Shown here: one piece after another, positions 1 to 5,710 of the stretch
Numbering within the stretch: the stretch's first letter is position 1
Layout of the letters: every line of letters begins with the position of its first letter
Assembly: GCA_950060715.1 (NCBI GenBank)
Contig: CATLVA010000097.1
Location: 1 to 6,259 of the forward strand
Source: an uncultured Oligoflexia bacterium
Lineage (GTDB): Bacteria; Bdellovibrionota; Bacteriovoracia; Bacteriovoracales; Bacteriovoracaceae
Direction: 5' to 3'
Length of the DNA: 6,259 nucleotides
Made by a program: the position numbers and the translations under genes
The notes under the pieces: model-generated
Database searches by the model: none
What the model was told of the DNA's origin: nothing
The model's input: only the letters and a program-made list of their open reading frames with translations

Positions 1-1001
1 AAGCTACCTTGATTCTTAACTTGCACGCTCTCAATAGGCTCAAGCGTCTTAGCAATACTACGGAGAATTAGTTCGTAGATAGCGGAATTTTCTTTGAGGA
101 GTTTTAAGTTTTTAATTGTAAGAACTTGTTTTTGAATCTCCTCTATGGCGTGGTTAAGTGAACCGCTGTTTTTGAAAACATCTGTCACGAATAAAATATC
201 ACCATCAGTAGTTTCCTGCCTAGGTTTTAGAATCATATCCAGAATTTTGAAATCATCGTCAGGGTACAGGCTTAAGTAACTCACTAATAAACGACTAACT
301 TTGCCTTCTTTAATATCGTTACCTCTTATATCTCTTTTCTTGTCACCAAAAATATCTAGAATATCATCTTGAAACTGAAATATAATTCCTAAGCTGCTAA
401 ATGCTTTGGAAAGAAAAACAAGCTCTTGATCGGAGAGGTTGGCAATTATACCGACACCCCTAGCTAAGCCCATAAACAAGCGGCTTGTTTTGTAGCTGAC
501 ACATTTTCGATAAATTTTTTCGAGATTATTTGAACCTAGGTAAGTGGGTAAAGTAAACTCTAAGCTCTGTCCATCCACTAATTGTGTCGCCGTCTGAGAC
601 AACTCTTGCAAAAGTGCTAAGTTTATAGATGAATCAAGCTCCCTATTAATGGCCAAATTTGAAGACATAGATAATAAAGCATCTCCGGCATTAATGGCTT
701 GATTTCCACCATATTTCATCCATACAGTTTCTTGGTCTCGTCTAACAACATCTTGATCTTGAAAATCATCGTGAATTAAAGTGGCGTTATGTAGCATTTC
801 ACAGGCACTTGCCCACGGTAGAATTTGTGAAGGTGAAGTTTCTAAAGCGACAGCCAATGCATAAGCAAATTGAGGACGTAGCATTTTACCAGGTGATTGG
901 TAGTGGTACATGAGTATGTCTTGCAATATTCCCTCAGTCTGGGTAAGGATAGTTGCTTTCTGTAGAGAATGAATATCTGTCAAAAACTGGACTTTGTTCA
1001 T
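1..1001 (-). CDS. trans-polyprenyl diphosphate synthase (3' end beyond the window)
   Basis: This cytoplasmic enzyme condenses isopentenyl diphosphate onto an allylic diphosphate to build linear trans-prenyl diphosphates for quinones or other isoprenoids. In the 333 codons visible, GKMLRP (residues 38-43) matches the substrate-binding GKRxRP motif. The first aspartate-rich motif is HDDFQDQD (77-84) followed by RR (87-88); GDAL is at 106-109 and YKT at 170-172. The second aspartate-rich motif is FQDDILD (210-216) with GD behind it, then EGK (232-234). All catalytic aspartates are intact. Alanine sits five residues before the first DD, and the motif is the short DDxxD form, as in IspB-like long-chain synthases; a long product is therefore an inference. 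The frame is still open at base 1, but family length suggests that only a few residues are missing. In-frame TGA and TAG just upstream limit the start to GTG at 1004 or ATG at 1001. The gene follows the methyltransferase-like gene in the same direction. Confidence 0.93.
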   Translation of the reverse strand, partial: MNKVQFLTDIHSLQKATILTQTEGILQDILMYHYQSPGKMLRPQFAYALAVALETSPSQILPWASACEMLHNATLIHDDFQDQDVVRRDQETVWMKYGGNQAINAGDALLSMSSNLAINRELDSSINLALLQELSQTATQLVDGQSLEFTLPTYLGSNNLEKIYRKCVSYKTSRLFMGLARGVGIIANLSDQELVFLSKAFSSLGIIFQFQDDILDIFGDKKRDIRGNDIKEGKVSRLLVSYLSLYPDDDFKILDMILKPRQETTDGDILFVTDVFKNSGSLNHAIEEIQKQVLTIKNLKLLKENSAIYELILRSIAKTLEPIESVQVKNQGS

Positions 1002-1019
1002 CACAGGACGCTATCACAA

Positions 1020-1026
1020 CTCCTTT
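1020..1026 (-). promoter_or_regulatory. possible ribosome binding site of the polyprenyl synthase, at unusually long spacing
   Basis: AAAGGAG read on the minus strand is the only strong Shine-Dalgarno-like element before this gene. It lies 15 nt from the GTG at 1004 and 18 nt from the ATG at 1001, much longer than the usual 5-9 nt. No closer start is possible, because TGA and TAG codons lie between it and the GTG in this frame. It may be fortuitous, or be brought nearer by RNA folding. Confidence 0.3.
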
Positions 1027-1098
1027 GCTAGGCAATCGAATATTAGTTAAACAATCCTTCGTCTCATTTTTGTCGATAGAGTATTACTTTAGTTTGGC

Positions 1099-1608
1099 TT
1101 AATTTACTATAATTGTGGCTTGAACTTCATTGTGAAATTGTTGCCAAATTGAGCGTCCCGAAAACACCTCTCTTACCCAAGGAAATATTTCCGAAGAGAA
1201 CGACTCTGGATGCGTGAGTCTGAGCTTTCCATCTTTTTTTAACACCCTTTTGATTTCAATTAGAATCTCCTTTGTAACTGGAGCATTTTCCAGATATATT
1301 TGGTCAACGGTGTGAGGCTTAAAAGGAAGCTTTTGTGCTTTTGCCGGAATCCAATTTGGAATGATATCTTGAATATACATGGTGTCCGGACGAAGAGGTT
1401 GAGGATTGATATTAATGGCATCTGCATACCTACCTTCACCTCCGATATCTACAACGATAGGCTTGTTTTCCTCTAATCTATTCTGAATAAGCTTTTGTAC
1501 TAAAGCAGATGAGTCTTGTTCTTTTTTCCATCTCAATAGGTATGCATCTTCGCAGTTGAAAGCGAATGCATTCAGGCTAAATAAAATAAGAATAGAGATT
1601 AGTTTCAC
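1099..1608 (-). CDS. exported protein with a class I methyltransferase-like domain
   Basis: The 169-residue product begins with a typical Sec signal peptide: K2, a hydrophobic stretch at residues 3-14, and a likely cut after AFA near residue 16. The rest resembles a small Rossmann-type SAM-dependent methyltransferase. VVDIGGEGR (52-60) is placed like motif I, AININP (64-69) like the acidic strand-2 end, LPFKPHTVDQIYLENAP (94-110) like the LPF..D strand-4 region, and EIKRVLKKDGKLRL (118-131) like the Methyltransf_11 signature before strand 5. It is shorter than most enzymes of the fold and ends soon after strand 5. A signal peptide on such a domain is odd, because SAM is cytosolic. It may be an effector or toxin-like domain, or a fold that has lost activity. 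The start is GTG at 1608, sharing GTGA with the stop of the upstream GNAT gene, so translation is probably coupled. The fold assignment is moderately sure; the biological role is unknown. Confidence 0.6.
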   Translation of the reverse strand: MKLISILILFSLNAFAFNCEDAYLLRWKKEQDSSALVQKLIQNRLEENKPIVVDIGGEGRYADAININPQPLRPDTMYIQDIIPNWIPAKAQKLPFKPHTVDQIYLENAPVTKEILIEIKRVLKKDGKLRLTHPESFSSEIFPWVREVFSGRSIWQQFHNEVQATIIVN

Positions 1609-2087
1609 ACCAGTTTATCGGAATAAAAGACTAAAGTGTTTAGATTCTCTTGTTTTTCTAGGGATTTAAGCCCTGATTTTTCAAGAACTTTTATTGAGAC
1701 GTGATTATCTGGATGAACCCTGGCCATTACATACTCTAGACCAAGCATCTTAGCGTGACCTATGAGAAGCTCTACCAGTTCACTGGCGTAACCTTGCCCC
1801 CAGTTCACTTTATTGAACATATAGCCAATTTCAGGGGCTTCAAAATGGGTATTATTAAGCATGGCCCAACCGATGAGATCGTTTCCATTGGTAACCGCCC
1901 AAACGCCTAAATCCCCGGCACCTAGATCTATCCACTCTTTTAGTTTCACTGGAACTTCTTCGCTTGTTAGTGCTCTTTCGAAAGAAGTGTATTGCATAAC
2001 CTCAGGGTCTTTGAGCATAAGACTTATCCCCTCCAAGTCTGAGGGGATAAAGCTTCGAAGTTTTAGCCTTTTACTTTCAAGTTGCAA
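1605..2087 (-). CDS. GNAT family N-acetyltransferase, RimJ/RimL type
   Basis: This cytoplasmic protein probably transfers an acetyl group from acetyl-CoA to an amine, such as a protein N-terminus or a small molecule; the substrate cannot be read from the sequence. The 160-residue length is typical of a single GNAT domain. The N-terminus LESKRLKLRSFIPSD (3-17) matches the RimJ/RimL opening LxTxRLxLRxxxxxD. EIGYMF (86-91) is the motif A strand. NWGQGYAS (95-102) is the acetyl-CoA pyrophosphate-binding loop, and NHVSIKVLEKSGL (128-140) is the usual motif B region. Translation starts with TTG at 2087, directly after the TAA of the peroxiredoxin gene and in the same frame. Since that TAA blocks any earlier start and the first internal ATG (residue 24) would lose the conserved N-terminus, TTG is the best choice. 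No Shine-Dalgarno is evident, so coupling to the upstream gene is likely. Confidence 0.9.
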   Translation of the reverse strand: MQLESKRLKLRSFIPSDLEGISLMLKDPEVMQYTSFERALTSEEVPVKLKEWIDLGAGDLGVWAVTNGNDLIGWAMLNNTHFEAPEIGYMFNKVNWGQGYASELVELLIGHAKMLGLEYVMARVHPDNHVSIKVLEKSGLKSLEKQENLNTLVFYSDKLV

Positions 2088-2645
2088 TTATTTTATCGCT
2101 TTTAGAATCTCATCGTTTGGAGTTCTTTGTTTGTAATCGATGTGGATATCTGCAAAAATTATTTTACCATCCTTAATTATATAAACTGCTGGATGGGCAA
2201 TCATATGGTGCGTTTCACCTGAATCGTTTTCGATGTCGATCTTATAAGAATTCTTATATTTAGCGACTAATTCATCAGAGATCTTATTGGTGATCTTAAA
2301 TTTTGAGAGTAGATCAGCGCTTGGATTTGATACAATTGGAAAGGTAATCTTATGATTGCGTTTCATTTTTTTGGCGATCATTGGTTTATCAACACTTATA
2401 CCTATGAGCTTAGTTCCTTTCGGCAGTTTCGATATAAGCTCAGTTTGGATGGACTTGAGTTGAGTCATGCAATAAGGACACCACGAGCCTCGGTAAAAAA
2501 CAAGAATATTTTGACCCTTACTTAAATCAACTGATTCTTCTGAAACAGTGGTAAGTTCCTTTACCGGAGAATCCTGCCCCACTTTTAAGCCTTCTTGGGC
2601 AAATAGGTTAAAACTCAACAGCATAGTAAAAATAAATAATCGCAT
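2088..2645 (-). CDS. exported peroxiredoxin-like (AhpC/TSA, thioredoxin-fold) protein
   Basis: This is probably a periplasmic thiol peroxidase or thiol-disulfide protein. With the start at 2645 it has 185 residues. The signal peptide MRLFIFTMLLSFNLFA is predicted to be cut after residue 16 and carries no lipobox cysteine. FYRGSWCPYC (50-59) holds the active-site pair C56 and C59, and GISVDKP (82-88) matches the next strand of AhpC/TSA proteins. HPAVYII (151-157) gives the cis-proline loop, with an extra YKNSYKIDIEN segment (130-140) before it. The WCPxC form with RG before it is that of the 'peroxiredoxin-like' branch rather than classical TxxC 2-Cys Prx. A longer frame begins with ATG at 2666, but ATG 2645 has AAGGA five bases upstream and puts the hydrophobic segment at the very N-terminus, so I prefer it. 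The gene is first of a packed trio, followed immediately by the GNAT gene. Its partner reductase and substrate are unknown. Confidence 0.88.
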   Translation of the reverse strand: MRLFIFTMLLSFNLFAQEGLKVGQDSPVKELTTVSEESVDLSKGQNILVFYRGSWCPYCMTQLKSIQTELISKLPKGTKLIGISVDKPMIAKKMKRNHKITFPIVSNPSADLLSKFKITNKISDELVAKYKNSYKIDIENDSGETHHMIAHPAVYIIKDGKIIFADIHIDYKQRTPNDEILKAIK

Positions 2646-2650
2646 AGAAT

Positions 2651-2656
2651 TCCTTT
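2651..2656 (-). promoter_or_regulatory. ribosome binding site that fixes the peroxiredoxin start at 2645
   Basis: AAAGGA on the minus strand lies five bases before ATG 2645. The alternative ATG at 2666 would put this site inside the coding region, and nothing comparable precedes it. Confidence 0.6.
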
Positions 2657-2685
2657 TTTTATACATAGGTGCAACAGACCGCTAA

Positions 2686-2694
2686 ATTATTACA
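2686..2694 (-). promoter_or_regulatory. possible extended -10 promoter for the peroxiredoxin-GNAT-methyltransferase trio
   Basis: TGTAATAAT on the minus strand fits TGnTATAAT with one mismatch in the hexamer. It begins right after the stop of the preceding ORF and would give a leader of about 35 nt. No good -35 box is visible, only a T-rich stretch upstream. It is a pattern match only. Confidence 0.3.
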
Positions 2695-2979
2695 TTAAAA
2701 AAACAAATCAAATCGAAATCCATGCCCTCCCTTGGAGTCACATTTGTATGGTCCACGACTGAGACGTATTTTTCTAATACCAACTACTTTCTGAGAAATA
2801 AAAATTTTAGTTTGCTTCGTCCAATAGGGACCGAGGCTTTTAAACGCTCCTTCCCAGTCAATATTGCTGCCTGAGAAATTTAACGTTTTTAAAAAAATTG
2901 AAGCCTTTGTCTTAGTCATAGACTGTAAATCTTTTCGGCTTCCCTCGCTTTCTTCAACCCCACATTGAATAACGCTCAA
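2695..2979 (-). CDS. 3' fragment of the interrupted gene, 94-residue hypothetical protein if started at TTG
   Basis: Taken alone, this frame would start at TTG 2979 and encode a basic soluble protein with no signal peptide and no recognised domain. Its cysteines are in VIQCGVEE near the start and PYKCDSKGG near the end. There is no Shine-Dalgarno before the TTG, and the nine codons between the upstream TAA and the TTG read as natural protein. It is therefore more likely the detached C-terminal half of the upstream ORF than an independent gene. Confidence 0.3.
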   Translation of the reverse strand: MSVIQCGVEESEGSRKDLQSMTKTKASIFLKTLNFSGSNIDWEGAFKSLGPYWTKQTKIFISQKVVGIRKIRLSRGPYKCDSKGGHGFRFDLFF

Positions 2980-3006
2980 AGCTAGCTGTTTTTGTTTTTC
3001 GTCTTG

Positions 3007-3219
3007 TTAGAAACCTTGGATAAAAGAATAGTTCCATCCCGGCGGAATCGCTTTTTCTACTTCAGTATTTAAAATGAAGGAATTGGAGTTAGGTGGAAAT
3101 GTTTTATTTTTCTCAGTGGAGATAAGGAGAAGTTTATTATAAATCTCTTCTGCATGAGGTTTCTTAGCGAAGGAGAGGTTATAATTTAGGATAAAAATAG
3201 CTGTAATAATTAATTTCAT
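3007..3219 (-). CDS. 5' fragment still translatable: exported 70-residue peptide of unknown function
   Basis: This is the part of the interrupted gene that can be made as the sequence stands. It starts at ATG 3219, has a weak Shine-Dalgarno (TAAGCTG close to the ATG) and carries a complete signal peptide with a likely cut after SFA near residue 18. About 52 residues would remain after export, ending in NYSFIQGF. I see no known domain. It could be a real small secreted protein, but the coherent reading of the frame beyond its stop argues for a truncated product. Confidence 0.45.
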   Translation of the reverse strand: MKLIITAIFILNYNLSFAKKPHAEEIYNKLLLISTEKNKTFPPNSNSFILNTEVEKAIPPGWNYSFIQGF

Positions 3220-3263
3220 CAGCTTAGTTTAAGCGTGATAGTTGGACTTGACTAGGGAACTAA

Positions 3264-4958
3264 CTAATCGATTTTAGGGGAGTTTTTACTTAAACCTAAA
3301 TGCTCAACTACTTCGTAGGGAGTAATCAAACCTACGAGATGGCGGTTATTAAATCTAGTCACGACTGGAAGCCTACTGATATTGAATCTCTTCATTTTAT
3401 CCATAGCAACTAAAAGGTTTTGATCCGGATAAACATAGATCGCATTGTACTTGGTGATCTCATGTAATTTAACCGTAGGATCTTTTTTAAACTGAGTTCG
3501 TAGCTCATAGAGGTTTATAACTCCATAGAGCTGCTCTTTAAAAACAATCGGAAAACCACTAAATGGCTTTCCTTCCACTTGATTCATAGCTTCTTCAACT
3601 GTAATTGATCCTCTTAGTGTGAACACATCTCTGATCATACAGTCTTCAACACTAAGCTCGGTTAAATACTCACTATCTTTTTGATTAGGTAAATGCACCC
3701 CTTCGTATTCCGCAACCTCTTCATAGACAGAGTAAGGGCTAATGGCTTCTGCGATCCAGTAAGCTGTAATACTTGATACCATCAAAGGTAGAATCAATTC
3801 ATAGTCGTGGGTCATCTCAAACAAAAGCACAAAAGCGGTAAATGGTGTTCTGATAACTGAAACTAAAAGTGAAGTCATTCCCATAAGTGCAAAAGCACCA
3901 ATTTCAATATGTTCAACACCTGCTAGGGTAAGCACACTTCCAAAGGCTGAACCACCGAGCGCACCCAAGAAGAGTACCGGCATAAAAATACCACCACTTA
4001 AACCAGAGCTATATGCAGAAGCGACGAGAATACCTTTGATCACTAGAATAATAAGCAGGGAAGAAAGCCCTAAACTTATTTTCCCAGAAAGTAGTTGATT
4101 CATAAAAGCAACACCATCCCCCAAGACTACCGGGTCATAGTGAGAAGCCAGGGCTGCTAATATGATCACTCCGACTACGAATAAAAAGCCCTTACTTTCA
4201 CAGGTTTTCTTTTTAAGTTCCTTAAAAGCAAGAATAGATTTCGTAAGAAGTGAACCCAGTACCGCTGCGAGTGCCCCCAAAAGAAAATAGAAGATTAAGT
4301 GCCACTCAATATGAAACTGATAATGGATAGGAAGAAAAGTTGCGTGATGATTGAGAAGTTTAAATGAGGTCACAGAAGCCACAACAGAAGTAACAATTAT
4401 TGGGCCTAAGTATTTGGTTCTAAGTTCTCCTAGAATTTCTTCGATCGTAAAGATTACCGCAGCAATAGGGGTATTAAAAGCAGCCGCCAGTCCTGCAGCT
4501 GCTCCTGAGGCAACCATTACTTTCATAAGTTGTCTGTTGAGTTTAAGGTAGTGAGATACGAAATGAGCCCAGGAGGCTGATATCGTGACCATCGGTCCTT
4601 CTTTTCCAAAAGAGAGGCCGGTTCCTAAGGTCAGAACTGTTGTCAAAAATTTCCCCACTGGCATCCGCTTAGGTAGTTTTCCGCGATAGGCGACTAAAGC
4701 AAGTTTTACTTGAGGAATCCCTGAACCATTGGTGTCATTAAATACAAGCTTTGTAAGGTAATAGGAAAGGGCCGCAAATATTAAAGCTCCGAAAAAGGTG
4801 TAGAAAGTGAAGCTCTTGTTGCTACCAATTGCTTTCGTGAGCATCGAGCTTAAGTCGTGCAGAAGGGTTGCAGCAACACCAGCACCCACTCCTATCAGAA
4901 CAGTCGCTAGGGCAACCCTGAATTGTTCAGATTTTGAAAACTTTTTTAAAGCTCGCAT
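3264..4958 (-). CDS. ClC family chloride/proton antiporter with two C-terminal CBS domains
   Basis: This inner-membrane protein is predicted to exchange Cl- for H+, as a homodimer by family precedent. Residues 1-415 form the ClC core. GSGIPQ (78-83) holds the selectivity-filter serine S79. GKEGP (118-122) holds gating glutamate E120, matching E148 of E. coli ClC. FNTPIAAVIFTIEE (161-174) ends with E173/E174, E174 aligning with the proton glutamate E203. GGIFMPVLFLGALGGSAFG (322-340) is the GxFxP region, and Y412 in SPYSVY probably matches the filter tyrosine Y445. Residues 437-555 form a CBS pair, the usual adenine-nucleotide regulatory module: about 437-490 (SVEDCMIRDVFTLRG onwards) and 497-555. 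Length (564) is normal for a bacterial ClC-CBS protein. ATG 4958 has a GGA-containing ribosome site nine bases upstream. A role in acid resistance, charge balance or volume control is possible; the substrate could also be another anion, although the serine filter favours chloride. Confidence 0.96.
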   Translation of the reverse strand: MRALKKFSKSEQFRVALATVLIGVGAGVAATLLHDLSSMLTKAIGSNKSFTFYTFFGALIFAALSYYLTKLVFNDTNGSGIPQVKLALVAYRGKLPKRMPVGKFLTTVLTLGTGLSFGKEGPMVTISASWAHFVSHYLKLNRQLMKVMVASGAAAGLAAAFNTPIAAVIFTIEEILGELRTKYLGPIIVTSVVASVTSFKLLNHHATFLPIHYQFHIEWHLIFYFLLGALAAVLGSLLTKSILAFKELKKKTCESKGFLFVVGVIILAALASHYDPVVLGDGVAFMNQLLSGKISLGLSSLLIILVIKGILVASAYSSGLSGGIFMPVLFLGALGGSAFGSVLTLAGVEHIEIGAFALMGMTSLLVSVIRTPFTAFVLLFEMTHDYELILPLMVSSITAYWIAEAISPYSVYEEVAEYEGVHLPNQKDSEYLTELSVEDCMIRDVFTLRGSITVEEAMNQVEGKPFSGFPIVFKEQLYGVINLYELRTQFKKDPTVKLHEITKYNAIYVYPDQNLLVAMDKMKRFNISRLPVVTRFNNRHLVGLITPYEVVEHLGLSKNSPKID

Positions 4959-5008
4959 AATTATATTTCCAGATAAGCCTAACTTAACAAGAAATGAATT
5001 CTAACTCA

Positions 5009-5017
5009 ATTGTAGCA
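5009..5017 (-). promoter_or_regulatory. possible extended -10 promoter of the ClC gene
   Basis: TGCTACAAT on the minus strand matches TGnTATAAT except for one base. It would start transcription near 5002, giving a leader of about 44 nt before ATG 4958. No clear -35 hexamer is seen at 16-18 bp. The site lies in the divergent region shared with the plus-strand gene at 5081. Confidence 0.4.
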
Positions 5018-5062
5018 TTCGGATATGAAATTTATTCACTTCTAGTTCTTAAAAGCAGTAAG

Positions 5063-5076
5063 TGTTAAGATATAAT
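5063..5076 (+). promoter_or_regulatory. possible -10 element(s) of the membrane protein gene, very close to its start
   Basis: TGTTAAGAT (5063-5071) fits an extended -10, and TATAAT (5071-5076) is a perfect hexamer with TTAAAA 16 bp upstream as a weak -35. Either would start RNA close to or within the GTG at 5081, leaving little or no leader. Confidence 0.35.
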
Positions 5077-5080
5077 TATT

Positions 5081-5710
5081 GTGAAACTATTTTTTTATCC
5101 ATCACTTTATTTTAAACCTGGAAATATCGTACCGAGTAGGTGGTATCAATTCATTGCCCTAATTCCTTATGCCATGATGGTCACGAAAGGGAATATGATT
5201 AAAAAATATATCCTTAAATTTGAAGATCAACCGGACAGCCCGGCACAATTGCTTTTTTCGCATTGGCCGTATTCTTGGGGAATGCTGCTGTTAGGAGGAC
5301 TTGTTGGAGGTTTTCTCTATTGGATATTTGGAATTAAAAACTTTGCTTCAAGGCTCAGGTGGTGTGGAGTTGAAAATCCAAATAAAGAGGATGCAAGGTT
5401 TGTCAGCATCTTTTCAAGCTTGGTCTTCTCTTTGCCGGGAATCACTATTTTAGTCTATGAGAGCCTGTACTTTGAGGATTTTAAGTCTTCAGTAAACTAT
5501 CCAGGAATGGGCTGGGAGACTTTAGCTTTTCTGTTCATGTGGTGGTCAACCCATGTGCAATGGTTGGGAGTAAAATCGAGGTTTAATATTTCGGGATTTA
5601 AAGTGTTATTTAATTTCTACTTGCTGCCGTTTATATTGCAATTCATCTATATTCATCAAAAATTTTATCTAAAAACACTTAAAGATATTATTTATATGCT
5701 TACCATGTAA
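5081..5710 (+). CDS. four-helix integral membrane protein of unknown function
   Basis: The 209-residue product is rich in aromatic residues. It has a mostly non-helical N-terminal part of about 60 residues and then four hydrophobic segments: about 64-84 (WGMLLLGGLVGGFLYWIFGI), 106-126, 144-163 (containing FLFMWWSTHVQWLGV) and 172-191. A basic loop, RLRWCGVENPNKEDAR (91-106), follows the first segment. The layout recalls Yip1-like or similar small inner-membrane proteins, but no motif I know is present, so no function is assigned. The start is GTG at 5081. The frame is closed by a TAA 15 bases upstream, and the only other upstream options are ATT or ATA. No Shine-Dalgarno precedes it. The first in-frame ATG comes about 30 codons later and would drop part of the N-terminus. 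The gene is divergent from ClC, and its 3' end overlaps the convergent barrel gene. Confidence 0.78.
   Translation: MKLFFYPSLYFKPGNIVPSRWYQFIALIPYAMMVTKGNMIKKYILKFEDQPDSPAQLLFSHWPYSWGMLLLGGLVGGFLYWIFGIKNFASRLRWCGVENPNKEDARFVSIFSSLVFSLPGITILVYESLYFEDFKSSVNYPGMGWETLAFLFMWWSTHVQWLGVKSRFNISGFKVLFNFYLLPFILQFIYIHQKFYLKTLKDIIYMLTM
5700..5710. other. 11-bp overlap of two convergent coding ends
   Basis: The plus-strand membrane protein gene ends with TAA at 5708-5710, and the minus-strand barrel gene ends with TAA at 5702-5700. The two stops lie inside each other's reading frames. No inverted repeat followed by a T-run is visible nearby on either strand, so transcripts probably run into each other as antisense RNA. 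Confidence 0.75.

Larger units (their letters stand above)
2695..3219 (-). pseudogene. small exported protein of unknown function, interrupted by an in-frame TAA
   Basis: Two open stretches lie in the same frame, separated only by TAA at 3009-3007. Together they span 174 codons. The N-terminal half (70 residues) has a signal peptide, MKLIITAIFILNYNLSFA, then a charged helix-like segment (AEEIYNKLLLISTEKNK) and IPPGWNYSFIQGF. Beyond the stop, the frame runs on as QDEKQKQLALSVIQCG. This reads like natural amphipathic protein, then a basic region and a hydrophobic end, HGFRFDLFF. The second half has no good start: its first candidate is TTG at 2979, without a Shine-Dalgarno. A single-base nonsense change in a former 174-residue exported protein is therefore the simplest reading; a sequencing error or stop readthrough would look the same. 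The two halves have two cysteines in total, both in the second half. I do not recognise the family. The gene lies 44 bp after the ClC gene and may be co-transcribed with it. Confidence 0.65.

Noticed and set aside
1047..1067. Six-codon mini-ORF (MRRRIV) upstream of the polyprenyl synthase, as a possible regulatory leader peptide
   Set aside because: It has no ribosome site and no attenuator-like hairpin; an ORF this short is expected by chance.
1861..2136. Plus-strand open frame of 91 codons opposite the acetyltransferase and the end of the peroxiredoxin gene
   Set aside because: It lies antisense to two well-supported genes, is serine-rich with no domain or ribosome site, and is best explained as a shadow of their codon pattern.
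4351..4551. Plus-strand open frame of 66 codons within the ClC gene
   Set aside because: It is antisense to the highly conserved core of the ClC protein and has no features of its own.
4807..5004. Plus-strand open frame of 65 codons over the 5' end of the ClC gene
   Set aside because: It is antisense to the ClC N-terminus and promoter region; its composition looks like a shadow frame.
4959..5080. Possible operator palindrome in the divergent region (ATTTCATATCCGAAT and the EcoRI-like GAATTC)
   Set aside because: The inverted repeats are short, imperfect and AT-rich, no more than expected in such sequence, so no operator is claimed.
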